The notes: generated by a model not told the origin, from the sequence alone. DNA of 6,867 bases from Actinomycetes bacterium (GCA_021849435.1 JAJZSX010000130.1:1-6867); one strand, 5' to 3'; shown: positions 1 to 6,300, numbered from the stretch's first letter. Made by a program: numbers and translations.

Positions 1-1236
1 CGATCTCTTTCCGGTGTAGCTCCCGATAACGCCACAGTTGCCGGCGGACCCGCACGAAATGTCGACCACCGAAGTGAAGTGACCTCGATTCAGTGCCGAC
101 AACCCTGAGATCGGCATCGCCATGCCCCATCGGCCACGTACTTCACTGACGAGAAACGCCCGTTGATAGCTACCGGTTCCGTAGGAACCGCCGGCGACAC
201 AGTCACCGGGAGCCCCACACGAGATCGAATGCAACTGCTCGAGATGTCTGCCATCGAGCGCCACGATTCCAGGAATGTCGAAGGCTCTGCCCCACACCCC
301 GTGCGCCTCATCAACGAGGAACGACTGGGTGACACCGGTTTGCGCTCGAAAGGTTCCGCTCGCGCCACAGCTACCCACCGCGGCACACGAGAGCGAGATC
401 GTGTAATCCGAACCGCCCGGAGTTAATGCGGCGAGACCCGGAATGACTTTCGCGCGGCCCCAAACGCCATTCGTTTCGCTTACGGCGAAGGCCGGCAAAG
501 GAACTGAACCCTTTTGCTCGGTGCCGACGGCGCTGCAGTCGCCCGGCGCTGAACACGACATCGACGAAATTCCAGATCCCTCCATGGCGTGGGTCGACGG
601 ACCAGCGACGAGTTCGAAAGGTCCCCACGATCCGCGTACTTCACTCACGACAAATGCTCGCGCGCCGTTCGCGCCGGAGATCCCTCCGCCGGCGCTGCAG
701 TCACCGGGCGAGGCGCACGAGATCGCCGAAAGATACGCGAAGTATCCGGTTCCGAAAGTGCTGACGCCCCGAACTTTCTGGACCCGCCCCCACACGCTAT
801 CGCTTTCGTTTGCAACGAAGGGGAGGAGCTGATTGTCGCCAGCGGCGTACGTCCCGCCCGCGCTGCAGTCGCCGGGCGCGGAGCACGACACGACGCTCGC
901 ACCGGTGTTGAGCTGCTCTTCTCGAGCGCTCAATCCTGGCAAGACCTCGACCTTGCCCCACTGGCCACGTCTCTCAGTCACGATGATGGCTCGGTTGTGG
1001 TTCACCTTCACCGAGTAACTTCCCACCGCACTGCAGTCACCGGGCGAGGAGCACGAGAGTGAGTAGAGGTCAGCGCTGCTACCCAGATTCACCCCTGGTG
1101 CGCCGCGCAACGTGGTAGCCCTACCCCACGCCACGCTCGCGTGATGGGGCCACCACAGGTACGCAAGAAGGCCACCCGCGATCAGTACCGTGATACTGAC
1201 GGCTACGACAAGATTTGCGCGACGCCGACCCATCAT
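1..1236 (-). CDS. Membrane-anchored/secreted Cys-repeat protein, at least 7 repeats (partial, 3' end off window)
   Basis: The minus strand reads open for 412 codons from ATG at 1236 to the left edge, so the C-terminus is missing. An in-frame TGA lies just upstream (around 1274-1276), which limits the start to ATG 1236 or ATG 1233; GAGAGG ends 8 bases before 1236 and acts as a ribosome site. Residues 4-6 are RRR, followed by a hydrophobic segment at about 8-28 ending in LWW. This is a signal anchor or uncleaved signal peptide, so the rest should lie outside the membrane. Then come seven repeats, each with S-C-x5-C-x-[AV]-[GS]-G (typically SCxxPGDCSAGG) followed by a segment like F-V-V-S-E-x-x-G-x-W-G. 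Cysteine pairs are at 62/68, 118/124, 174/180, 228/234, 284/290, 340/346 and 395/401, a period of 54-56 residues. Similar repeat proteins of unknown function occur in actinobacteria. The short periodic units with conserved Gly/Trp suggest a beta-propeller-like fold with a small disulfide loop per unit (inference). Ligand and function are unknown. Confidence 0.9.
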   Translation of the reverse strand, partial: MMGRRRANLVVAVSITVLIAGGLLAYLWWPHHASVAWGRATTLRGAPGVNLGSSADLYSLSCSSPGDCSAVGSYSVKVNHNRAIIVTERRGQWGKVEVLPGLSAREEQLNTGASVVSCSAPGDCSAGGTYAAGDNQLLPFVANESDSVWGRVQKVRGVSTFGTGYFAYLSAISCASPGDCSAGGGISGANGARAFVVSEVRGSWGPFELVAGPSTHAMEGSGISSMSCSAPGDCSAVGTEQKGSVPLPAFAVSETNGVWGRAKVIPGLAALTPGGSDYTISLSCAAVGSCGASGTFRAQTGVTQSFLVDEAHGVWGRAFDIPGIVALDGRHLEQLHSISCGAPGDCVAGGSYGTGSYQRAFLVSEVRGRWGMAMPISGLSALNRGHFTSVVDISCGSAGNCGVIGSYTGKRS

Positions 1237-1526
1237 CCGTAACGCCTCTCGGGTCTCGATGGCGGTGCTGTGTCATTGACCAGCCCGTAGGTGCACTGTA
1301 ATACTCGAAGTCGTCACTAGGGAGACGCACATTGCGAGGACGGCGCTCTTCGACTCCTTCGCGCAGCGGTGATGATGACCGGTACCTGACACGAGCCAAA
1401 GGCTCACCACCGCGTCGACGACCGTGGCGGGCCATTCGCCGCTGCGCGGAGATGAAACTCTGCGCGCTAGAGATCGATTTCGTTCGAAGATTGACGGACT
1501 TCCATGGTGTACTAGTGTACTAGAAC
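1237..1526. other. Divergent intergenic region between repeat protein and gntR operon
   Basis: This 290-base stretch separates two divergent genes and shows no credible coding frame; open frames here are short, rich in Arg/Ser/Pro and lack family features. On the minus strand TATTAC (1298-1303) is a possible -10 box for the repeat protein, giving a leader of roughly 55 bases, but no good -35 precedes it. On the plus strand the promoter of the GntR operon lies at the right end. I see no RNA gene or terminator. Confidence 0.5.
1491..1526 (+). promoter_or_regulatory. Probable leaderless promoter of the gntR-ABC operon
   Basis: TTGACG (1491-1496) is a good -35 box. At 16-bp spacing, TAGTGT (1513-1518) fits the loose actinobacterial TAnnnT -10 pattern. 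Transcription would then begin about 7-9 bases later, at or next to the ATG at 1527. No Shine-Dalgarno sequence precedes that ATG, which fits a leaderless mRNA. Nearby TACTAG at 1510-1515 is an alternative -10 but has only 13-bp spacing. The assignment is inference from sequence only. Confidence 0.6.
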
Positions 1527-1527
1527 A
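1508..1527. promoter_or_regulatory. 20-bp dyad operator, probable GntR (YtrA-type) binding site
   Basis: An imperfect palindrome has the core CTAGT-GT-ACTAG (1512-1523). It extends on both sides as TGT/ACA with one mismatched pair, so 8 of 9 arm pairs match around a 2-bp spacer. The same bases can be read as a tandem repeat of TGTACTAG (1508-1515 and 1516-1523). The dyad covers the -10 region and the first base of the regulator's own start codon, so binding there would block the promoter. Known YtrA-subfamily operators are similar TGTACTA-like dyads just upstream of their own operon, which supports autorepression. A shared effect on the divergent repeat gene, about 270 bp away, is possible but less likely. 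Confidence 0.7.
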
Positions 1528-1937
1528 TGACCGACAAGCAGCCGAGCATCGTTTTCCGCCTCGACCCGCGGAACGGTATCGCGCCCTATCGGCAGTTGGT
1601 CGACCAGGTCCGAAACGCCGTTGAGATGGGACGGCTCCGCGGGGGTGACCAGTTGCCATCGGTACGCGACGTCGTGACTCAGGTGACAATCAACCCCAAT
1701 ACGGTGCACCGCGCGTATCGAGAGCTCGAGCACCTGGGACTGGCCGAAGGTCGTCTCGGTCTCGGCACGTTCATCACGGAGAACCCCGACGTCCACACCA
1801 CGGAGGTTGGCAACGCTGAGCTGAACCGGCAGTTACAACTCTGGGCGCAGCGCGCGAGAGCCGCCGGCCTCGTCGATGACGAGATGCTCGAGCTGCTTCG
1901 TCGGATCCTCAACCGTGACGAGCGAGTGCTCTCGTGA
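1527..1937 (+). CDS. GntR-family transcriptional repressor, YtrA subfamily
   Basis: This 136-residue protein has an N-terminal winged helix-turn-helix at about residues 19-85, with the family hallmarks P-Y-R-Q-L at 20-24, LPSVRDV at 43-49, NPNTVHRAYRELE at 57-68 and the G-rich wing G-x-G-T-F at 78-82. Only about 50 residues follow, mainly helical, with no large effector domain. This short C-terminus defines the YtrA subfamily, which usually dimerises through two helices and is encoded beside ABC transporters. The start at 1527 lies directly after the operator dyad, with no ribosome site, suggesting leaderless translation. The stop overlaps the next start as GTGA. The likely role is autorepression of the operon, released by an unknown envelope or antibiotic-type signal (inference from family). 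Confidence 0.95.
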   Translation: MTDKQPSIVFRLDPRNGIAPYRQLVDQVRNAVEMGRLRGGDQLPSVRDVVTQVTINPNTVHRAYRELEHLGLAEGRLGLGTFITENPDVHTTEVGNAELNRQLQLWAQRARAAGLVDDEMLELLRRILNRDERVLS

Positions 1938-2851
1938 CGACTCCGGTCATTGAGACCAAGGCTCTCGCCAAGCGCTTCGGCCGTACGTGGGGACTACGCG
2001 AATGCACACTCTCGATTCCGACGGGCAAGGTCGCCGCGCTCGTCGGTCCCAACGGCGCGGGGAAGTCGACCCTGCTGCGGATGGCGGCGGGACTCTCGAG
2101 GCCGACGTCGGGGATGATCAAGGTCCTCGGTGGTGTACCGAGCGCCGGTGACGATTCGCTCCTCAGACGGGTCGGCTACCTGGACCAGGAGCGGCCCCTC
2201 TACAAGGGTTTCCGAGTCGACGAGATGTTCCGGTTCGGTGCGGGCACCAACCCGACGTGGGACATGACGACCGCCCACGCCTACGTCGACCAGTTGGGCA
2301 TCTCCCTGCACGATCGCGTGGACAAGCTGTCGGGTGGTCAGCAGGCCCAGGTGGCACTGACGATGTGTCTCGCGAAGCAACCGGAACTGCTGATCCTCGA
2401 CGAACCGGCGGCCGAGCTCGATCCGGTCGCCCGCGAGGACCTCTTGCGGCTCCTGATGCGCGAGGTCGCCGAGCGCGGCACCAGCGTCGTGCTTTCCACG
2501 CACGCACTCGGTGACGTCGGATCGATCTGTGACTACCTGGTCATCATGTCGCACTCGACGATCGTTCTCGCCGACGACCTGGAGTTCGTCGTCGAGAGCC
2601 ACCGCTTCCTCAGCGCGACGTCATCGAACGCGCCAGCCCTTCCCGAGGGCGTCACGGTGATCGACACCCGAACCAGCAGTCGAGACGTGACGCACCTCGC
2701 CCGCATGTCCCTGCCCCTCGTTGACGAGACCTGGCAGATCACCGAACCGACGTTGGACGAGATCATCATGGCCTACCTACGGCTGGGAACGGGCTCCACC
2801 CTCTCCCAACCTCACTACGACGCCCCTACAACTCGTGGAGGAGTCTCGTGA
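1934..2851 (+). CDS. ABC transporter ATP-binding protein
   Basis: This 305-residue protein has a complete ABC nucleotide-binding domain at about residues 5-215. Walker A is GPNGAGKST (38-46), the Q-loop glutamine is in YLDQ (82-85), the signature is LSGGQ (132-136), Walker B is LLILDEP (152-158), the D-loop is AELDP (160-164) and the H-loop histidine is in STH (188-190). All catalytic positions are present, so it should hydrolyse ATP. A C-terminal extension of about 90 residues, partly beta-like, is typical of drug/lantibiotic-type exporters of the ABC-2 group. The GTG start at 1934 overlaps the GntR stop by four bases (GTGA), indicating translational coupling; the ribosome site is weak. The permease follows with the same overlap. 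It acts on the cytoplasmic face of the membrane with the permease; the substrate is unknown. Confidence 0.96.
   Translation: MTTPVIETKALAKRFGRTWGLRECTLSIPTGKVAALVGPNGAGKSTLLRMAAGLSRPTSGMIKVLGGVPSAGDDSLLRRVGYLDQERPLYKGFRVDEMFRFGAGTNPTWDMTTAHAYVDQLGISLHDRVDKLSGGQQAQVALTMCLAKQPELLILDEPAAELDPVAREDLLRLLMREVAERGTSVVLSTHALGDVGSICDYLVIMSHSTIVLADDLEFVVESHRFLSATSSNAPALPEGVTVIDTRTSSRDVTHLARMSLPLVDETWQITEPTLDEIIMAYLRLGTGSTLSQPHYDAPTTRGGVS
2837..2843 (+). promoter_or_regulatory. Strong ribosome binding site for the permease GTG start
   Basis: GGAGGAG lies inside the end of the ATPase gene, four bases before the GTG at 2848. It supports this start despite the rare codon and the overlap with the upstream stop. 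Confidence 0.8.
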
Positions 2852-3867
2852 CCTGGATGGCGTGGCGCCTGCAGCGCAGTGTCTACCTCTTCTTCGCGGC
2901 GGTGAGCCTGCTACTCATCGCCTACGCCGTCGTGAACGGACTCCACATAGAGGCCCTGCGCCATCAGTGGTTGGGCCAGCCGTGCCACGGCGGCAACGGG
3001 TTCGCAAGGAAGTACCTGTCCCTCTGTCAAGCACGGAATAACCAGTACCTCAACGCACTAGGTTCCGCCGTGTACGTCCACTGGTTCGCGGTGTTGCCTA
3101 GCGCCGTCCTCGGACTGCTGCTCGGGGCCAATGTCGTAGCCGGCGAGGTCGACCGCCACATGGCCCGCGCCGCGTGGACCCAGTCGATCACGAGAGGCCG
3201 ATGGCTCACGATCAAGGTGGCCGTAGCGCTGGGATCGCTCGTCGTGCTCGCTATTCCGCTTGGCGTAACCGTGACGTGGTTCCTTCGAGCTTCGGAGTGG
3301 ACGTCTCGAATTTCGACGAATGGCTTCACTTACGGCGGCTGGATGCCCCTTGCGGTCGGCGTCTTCGCCTTCGCCATGGCCACGATCGTTGGCACGATCC
3401 TGCGGCGACCAGGCTGGACCCTCGCCACTGGCCTGATCGTGACAGCGCTCGTCGCGTGGGCCATGCAGAACGAAGTGCGTGCGCACCTCGTTCCTCTTCA
3501 GTCAGTCACCATCCAGTGGTCCGCGATTACGAAGGGTGACAAGACGGTTGGCAAACCGAGCGATCCGGCACCTGCCAACGCATGGGTGCTCTTCAACGGC
3601 TACGTGCCGGTTAATTACGGCAACACGCTGCCGACGTCAGGTCAAGCGACGTCGTGGATGTACGAAGTCAACCGGTGTCCGGCGAACTTCGCCTTCCCGA
3701 CTCGGTACGCGACGTGCCTGAAAAAGCTCGGACTTCACAACGTCGAACTGTATGTGGCCGACAGCGAATACTGGACTCTGCAGTTACGGGAAGGTTCCCT
3801 CTACCTAGCGAGTGCGGCGCTGTTGCTCGGGGCGAACTTCCTACTGGTGCGCCGGGCACGGGCTTGA
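2848..3867 (+). CDS. ABC-2-like transporter permease
   Basis: This 339-residue membrane protein has about six transmembrane segments, at roughly residues 12-31, 77-97, 121-146, 163-184, 189-206 and 317-335. The first loop (about 32-76) carries Cys46 and Cys60. A long loop (about 207-316) between segments 5 and 6 carries Cys277 and Cys290. Both loops are predicted to lie outside the cell, where each Cys pair could form a disulfide. The segment VVAGEVDRHMARAAWTQSI (96-114), followed by RGRW, and the YWTLQ stretch just before the last helix resemble a permease family that actinobacteria often encode beside YtrA-type GntR genes (recognition from memory, not a search). GTG 2848 overlaps the ATPase stop and has a strong ribosome site. 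It should pair with the ATPase as the membrane half of an exporter or a stress-sensing transporter. Substrate is unknown; no terminator is evident after the stop. Confidence 0.9.
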   Translation: MTWMAWRLQRSVYLFFAAVSLLLIAYAVVNGLHIEALRHQWLGQPCHGGNGFARKYLSLCQARNNQYLNALGSAVYVHWFAVLPSAVLGLLLGANVVAGEVDRHMARAAWTQSITRGRWLTIKVAVALGSLVVLAIPLGVTVTWFLRASEWTSRISTNGFTYGGWMPLAVGVFAFAMATIVGTILRRPGWTLATGLIVTALVAWAMQNEVRAHLVPLQSVTIQWSAITKGDKTVGKPSDPAPANAWVLFNGYVPVNYGNTLPTSGQATSWMYEVNRCPANFAFPTRYATCLKKLGLHNVELYVADSEYWTLQLREGSLYLASAALLLGANFLLVRRARA

Positions 3868-3878
3868 TGGGTAGCTCG

Positions 3879-3939
3879 CAAAACCCCAATCTAGTAGTCT
3901 CCAAAACCCCAATCTAAATCCCTCCAAAGCCCCAGCTCA
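3879..3939 (+). repeat. Three direct repeats in 23-bp register upstream of the DUF4143 gene
   Basis: CAAAACCCCAATCTA occurs exactly at 3879-3893 and at 3902-3916. A diverged third copy, CAAAGCCCCAGCTCA, lies at 3925-3939. Start-to-start distance is 23 bp both times, and the base before each copy belongs to a shared TCG/CTC lead. The last copy sits where the -35 region of the downstream promoter would be. The units are not palindromic, so a protein would bind them in the same orientation, about two helical turns apart. This looks like a regulator-binding array, with autoregulation by the adjacent protein or binding by an unknown activator as the options. Confidence 0.8.
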
Positions 3940-3942
3940 TGG

Positions 3943-3954
3943 TAGGCTCACGCA
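3943..3954 (+). promoter_or_regulatory. Probable -10 box and leaderless start of the DUF4143 gene
   Basis: TAGGCT (3943-3948) fits the TAnnnT -10 pattern, and the A of ATG 3955 lies seven bases after it, the usual distance to a transcription start. There is no Shine-Dalgarno sequence. No clear -35 box is present; the third 23-bp repeat occupies that region, suggesting an activator-dependent promoter or one controlled by the repeat array. Confidence 0.55.
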
Positions 3955-5229
3955 ATGGCACAACAGTCGATGAGATTGAAGTTCCGTCGTTCCCTACCCG
4001 AGGCGCTTAGCCGGATGCTCGACACCCCCGTCCTCCTCCTGGAGGGTCCCCGCAGCGTGGGGAAGTCCACGTTGCTCCGCCAGATCGCGGACTCCAGTGG
4101 CGGACGGCTCGTCGACCTCGACGATCCGGCGACGAGAGCCGCAGCGCTCGCCAACGCCAGCCTCCTCCTCGGTGGAGAGGAGACGGTGTGCATCGACGAG
4201 TACCAGAAGGCTCCTCACGTCCTGGACGTCATCAAGTCGGAACTCAACATTCGGACCAGCTCAGGCCGATTCGTTCTGGCGGGGTCAGCGCGCCACGACG
4301 CCCTCCCGTCAACAGCTCAAGCGCTGACGGGTCGCCTCTCCCGTCTGCCCGTGTACCCGCTGTCCCAGGGAGAGCTTGCCGGTATCCATGAAGACTTCCT
4401 CGTTCGGGCGCTACGTGATCCCACCACTCTGGTGACATCCCAGGTCTCGTCGACGTCGCGCGACGAGTACATCACCAGGATCTGTGCGGGAGGCTTCCCG
4501 CTGGCAATTGCAGCTTCCACAAGCCAGAGCCGACAACGATGGTTCGACGACTACGTGAAGCTCACGTTGGAGCGAGATGTCCGTGAGTTGAGCAAACTGC
4601 GCCAAGGTCAGCAGCTCGCAAACTTGCTCGCCCGCCTCGCCAGTCAAACCGCGCAGGTGCTCAACGTCGAGGGCGCGGCTCGTGACATCGGGCTCGCCCC
4701 CTCGACGGCGGAAAACTACACCGCCCTGCTCGAAAAAGTCTTCCTCATCTACCGACTCGACGCATGGGGCAGAACACTGTCGGCACGCTCGGCCGCGCTC
4801 CCGAAGATCCACGTCGTTGACTCCGGGGTCGCCGCTCGCCTTCTGCGCCTCACCCCGGCAAAACTCGCGGCTCGCGACCCATCCGCTCTCACGGAACTCG
4901 GTCACCTCTTGGAGACGTTCGCGGTCGGCGAACTGATCAAGCAAGCGTCTTGGGCGCCGGAGGTTGCAGGTCTCGGCCACTGGCGCACTCGCGATGACCA
5001 TGAAGTCGACCTCGTGGTCGAACGTGATGACGGCGGGGTGGTCGGCTTCGAGATCAAGACTGGGGACAGCGTTCCAGGGAAGGAACTGAGGGGTCTGCGG
5101 TTGCTTCGTGACAAGCTCGGAAGCGGTTTCGTCGCGGGGTTCGCCCTATACCTGGGGAAACGAACCTACTCCCCTGAGGATCGACTTCACGTGGTTCCCC
5201 TCGATCGAATGTGGACCCCCTCTCCCTGA
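3955..5229 (+). CDS. AAA_14/DUF4143 family ATPase
   Basis: This 424-residue protein starts with a P-loop domain: Walker A GPRSVGKST (31-39), Walker B VCIDE (78-82), a sensor-like LAGSAR (108-113), and the family stretch TGRLSRLPVYPLSQGE (125-140). Residues about 235-270 look like a winged helix (DIGLAPSTAENYTALLE). The DUF4143 part follows, with VVDSGVAARLL (287-297) and LGHLLETFAVGEL (315-327). The C-terminus has EVDLV (350-354) followed by FEIK (365-368), the E/D...E-x-K layout of PD-(D/E)xK nucleases, as is usual in this family. All key motifs are intact and the length is normal. The cellular role of the family is not established; it is widespread, sporadically distributed and often near mobile DNA. 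ATG 3955 is chosen because the -10 box predicts transcription starting there; Met6 (3970) is an alternative. It appears to be a single-gene unit with its own repeat-controlled promoter. Confidence 0.94.
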   Translation: MAQQSMRLKFRRSLPEALSRMLDTPVLLLEGPRSVGKSTLLRQIADSSGGRLVDLDDPATRAAALANASLLLGGEETVCIDEYQKAPHVLDVIKSELNIRTSSGRFVLAGSARHDALPSTAQALTGRLSRLPVYPLSQGELAGIHEDFLVRALRDPTTLVTSQVSSTSRDEYITRICAGGFPLAIAASTSQSRQRWFDDYVKLTLERDVRELSKLRQGQQLANLLARLASQTAQVLNVEGAARDIGLAPSTAENYTALLEKVFLIYRLDAWGRTLSARSAALPKIHVVDSGVAARLLRLTPAKLAARDPSALTELGHLLETFAVGELIKQASWAPEVAGLGHWRTRDDHEVDLVVERDDGGVVGFEIKTGDSVPGKELRGLRLLRDKLGSGFVAGFALYLGKRTYSPEDRLHVVPLDRMWTPSP

Positions 5230-5404
5230 ATTCGCGCCCTGATTCTTCGAAGTCGGCGACCGCCTTGCGAGCAATGACCACTGCGAACGGTCCGCGACCA
5301 AGGACGGTCGGATCCACAACCCCACCCTCCCGTACATATCGACTCCTCACGTACACCGCTTCGAGCCAAGTTCGACGGCAACACTGGGATGACCGTCCGT
5401 TCCT

Positions 5405-5434
5405 GCGACACCGGCACCGGCACCGACACCGACA
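5405..5434. repeat. Hexanucleotide tandem repeat, about five units
   Basis: GCGACA is followed by CCGGCA twice and CCGACA twice, without interruption. On the minus strand this encodes an alternating Val/Gly/Ala run within the weak 63-codon frame. Such a tract can change length by slippage, but with only five imperfect units it may have no role. Confidence 0.7.
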
Positions 5435-5578
5435 TTGAAGAATTGGGCACTGCCAAATGCCTCATTAAAGGATGTGGTCACTGCGTTCGAAATCGTGTGG
5501 AGCGCCTGTACGTAGCAGTGCCAGTCCCCAGTGGCCAACTCGCCCTAAAGGTTTCGTAATCACCCCGCCATGGGGTCT

Positions 5579-5613
5579 TGACGAAAGTCGGACCCACAAG
5601 GTGACGAAAGTCG
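5579..5613. repeat. Pair of 12-bp direct repeats, 23 bp apart
   Basis: TGACGAAAGTCG occurs exactly at 5579-5590 and 5602-5613. Each copy holds a small dyad GAC-GAAA-GTC. The pair lies about 165 bp beyond the end of the decayed transposase gene, so it may belong to the terminal region of the former element or to an older regulatory site. No matching terminal inverted repeat was found by eye near 6300. Confidence 0.6.
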
Positions 5614-5778
5614 CGGCGCGACGACCCGACGAGCCGATTGAGGCTCTGGAGACCTCGGCGGGCGGTCCCGGCGCGGGTTCAGCTGCTCGCGGCAGCGCCC
5701 GGCAAGTCGGACGAGACGCGCAAGAGCCTCGCCGGGCGTGTCAGGTCCCGCGAGGCTCAGATCGGCGGTGAGGACGGG

Positions 5779-6300
5779 CTAGCTGCCCGGTGGGCTGAGG
5801 TCGTCCGGCGACGCGACGCGGACGTTACCCTCGGCGTCGATCTCCTCGAAGCCGTGATCCTCAAGGAAGGGCTCGTGGAGGATCGGAGTTCTCGCCCGTG
5901 CGCTTGGCCCACTCGCGCACCAGGCGCAGGTTGGCGGCCATCACCTCGAAGGCGAGCATCAGGGTCGTCTTGATGAGGCCCATCACGCGACAGAAGCCGC
6001 GTCGGATGTTCTGGGTGCTCGGGTTCCGCAAGTTGCCGAAGATGCTCTCGACGTGAGCGCCGGCCGTACGAGGCCTGCCACTCGGGGCTGCCCCAGTAGT
6101 CGCGCTGGGCGAGCTTGATCAGCGGCACCCGCGACCACCGTCGTCGCCTGCGAACAGGACCGTGGTGCGTAGGGACCGCTCGGCGGATTGGCGATGATGG
6201 GCAACCCTTCCGGATAGTCCGCCGCCAGCGGGCGCCGCACTGAGGTCTGTCCGCCCCGCGGGCGAGTCGCCCTCCGTGGAGCCAAACGACGGACACGTTG
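5779..6300 (-). pseudogene. Decayed transposase, C-terminal part with several frameshifts
   Basis: On the minus strand a transposase-like protein can be followed only by changing frame three times. The first piece (about 6240-6130) contains YPEGLPIIANPP and a Cys-containing S-C-S-Q-A-T-T-V-V. The second (about 6120-6059) reads LIKLAQRDYWGSPEWQASY. The third (6058-5882) reads HVESIFGNLRNPST, then RRGFCRVMGL and MAANLRLVREWAKRTGEN. The last (5880-5779) reads LHEPFLEDHGFEEIDAEG and ends at TAG 5779-5781. The order SPEWQASY, R-x-x-x-E-x-x-F-G-x-L, R-G-x-C-R-V-x-G-L, A-x-N-L-R matches the C-terminal half of actinobacterial DDE-type transposases as I know them; the exact IS family is not assigned. 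The N-terminal and central catalytic parts are missing, and no start codon fits. Piece boundaries are approximate. It should be inactive. Confidence 0.8.

Larger units (their letters stand above)
5230..5778. other. Gene-poor, probably decayed accessory stretch
   Basis: No intact recognisable gene is present. On the minus strand a TTG-started frame (5538-5347, 63 codons, containing a VGVGAGAGVAG stretch) ends beside a second frame that reads plausibly down to about 5230 (for example DPTVLGRGPFAVVIARKAV). Joining them needs one frameshift near 5350, so this may be a broken gene, but I recognise no family. Small inverted repeats occur: CGACC/GGTCG (5295-5310) and ACCCC/GGGGT (5562-5576). Neither is followed by a T-run, so they are not convincing terminators. 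The stretch 5640-5778 shows nothing I can assign. Confidence 0.4.

Noticed and set aside
589..1062. Plus-strand open frame of 157 codons across the repeat region
   Set aside because: It is the opposite-strand shadow of the Cys-repeat gene; the minus frame has a signal anchor, a ribosome site and seven periodic motifs, while the plus frame has none of these.
1273..1689. Minus-strand open frame of 138 codons
   Set aside because: It overlaps the start of the GntR gene and its operator, is rich in Arg/Ser/Pro and shows no family motif.
1994..2602. Minus-strand open frame of 202 codons
   Set aside because: It is a shadow of the ABC ATPase, whose full set of catalytic motifs leaves no doubt about the coding strand.
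3879..3939. CRISPR-like array or replication iterons
   Set aside because: Units of 15 bp separated by 8 bp are far too short for CRISPR spacers, and no rep gene or AT-rich origin is nearby; a promoter-linked array is the better reading.
4411..5001. Minus-strand open frame of 196 codons
   Set aside because: It lies inside the DUF4143 gene on the other strand and has no recognisable motif; high GC makes such long shadows common.
5295..5310. Hairpin CGACC/GGTCG as a terminator for the DUF4143 gene
   Set aside because: The stem has only five pairs and no T-run follows, so a terminator cannot be supported.
5638..5973. Plus-strand open frame of 111 codons
   Set aside because: Its second half is the reverse of the transposase remnant, and its first half shows no family features; kept only as unassigned sequence.
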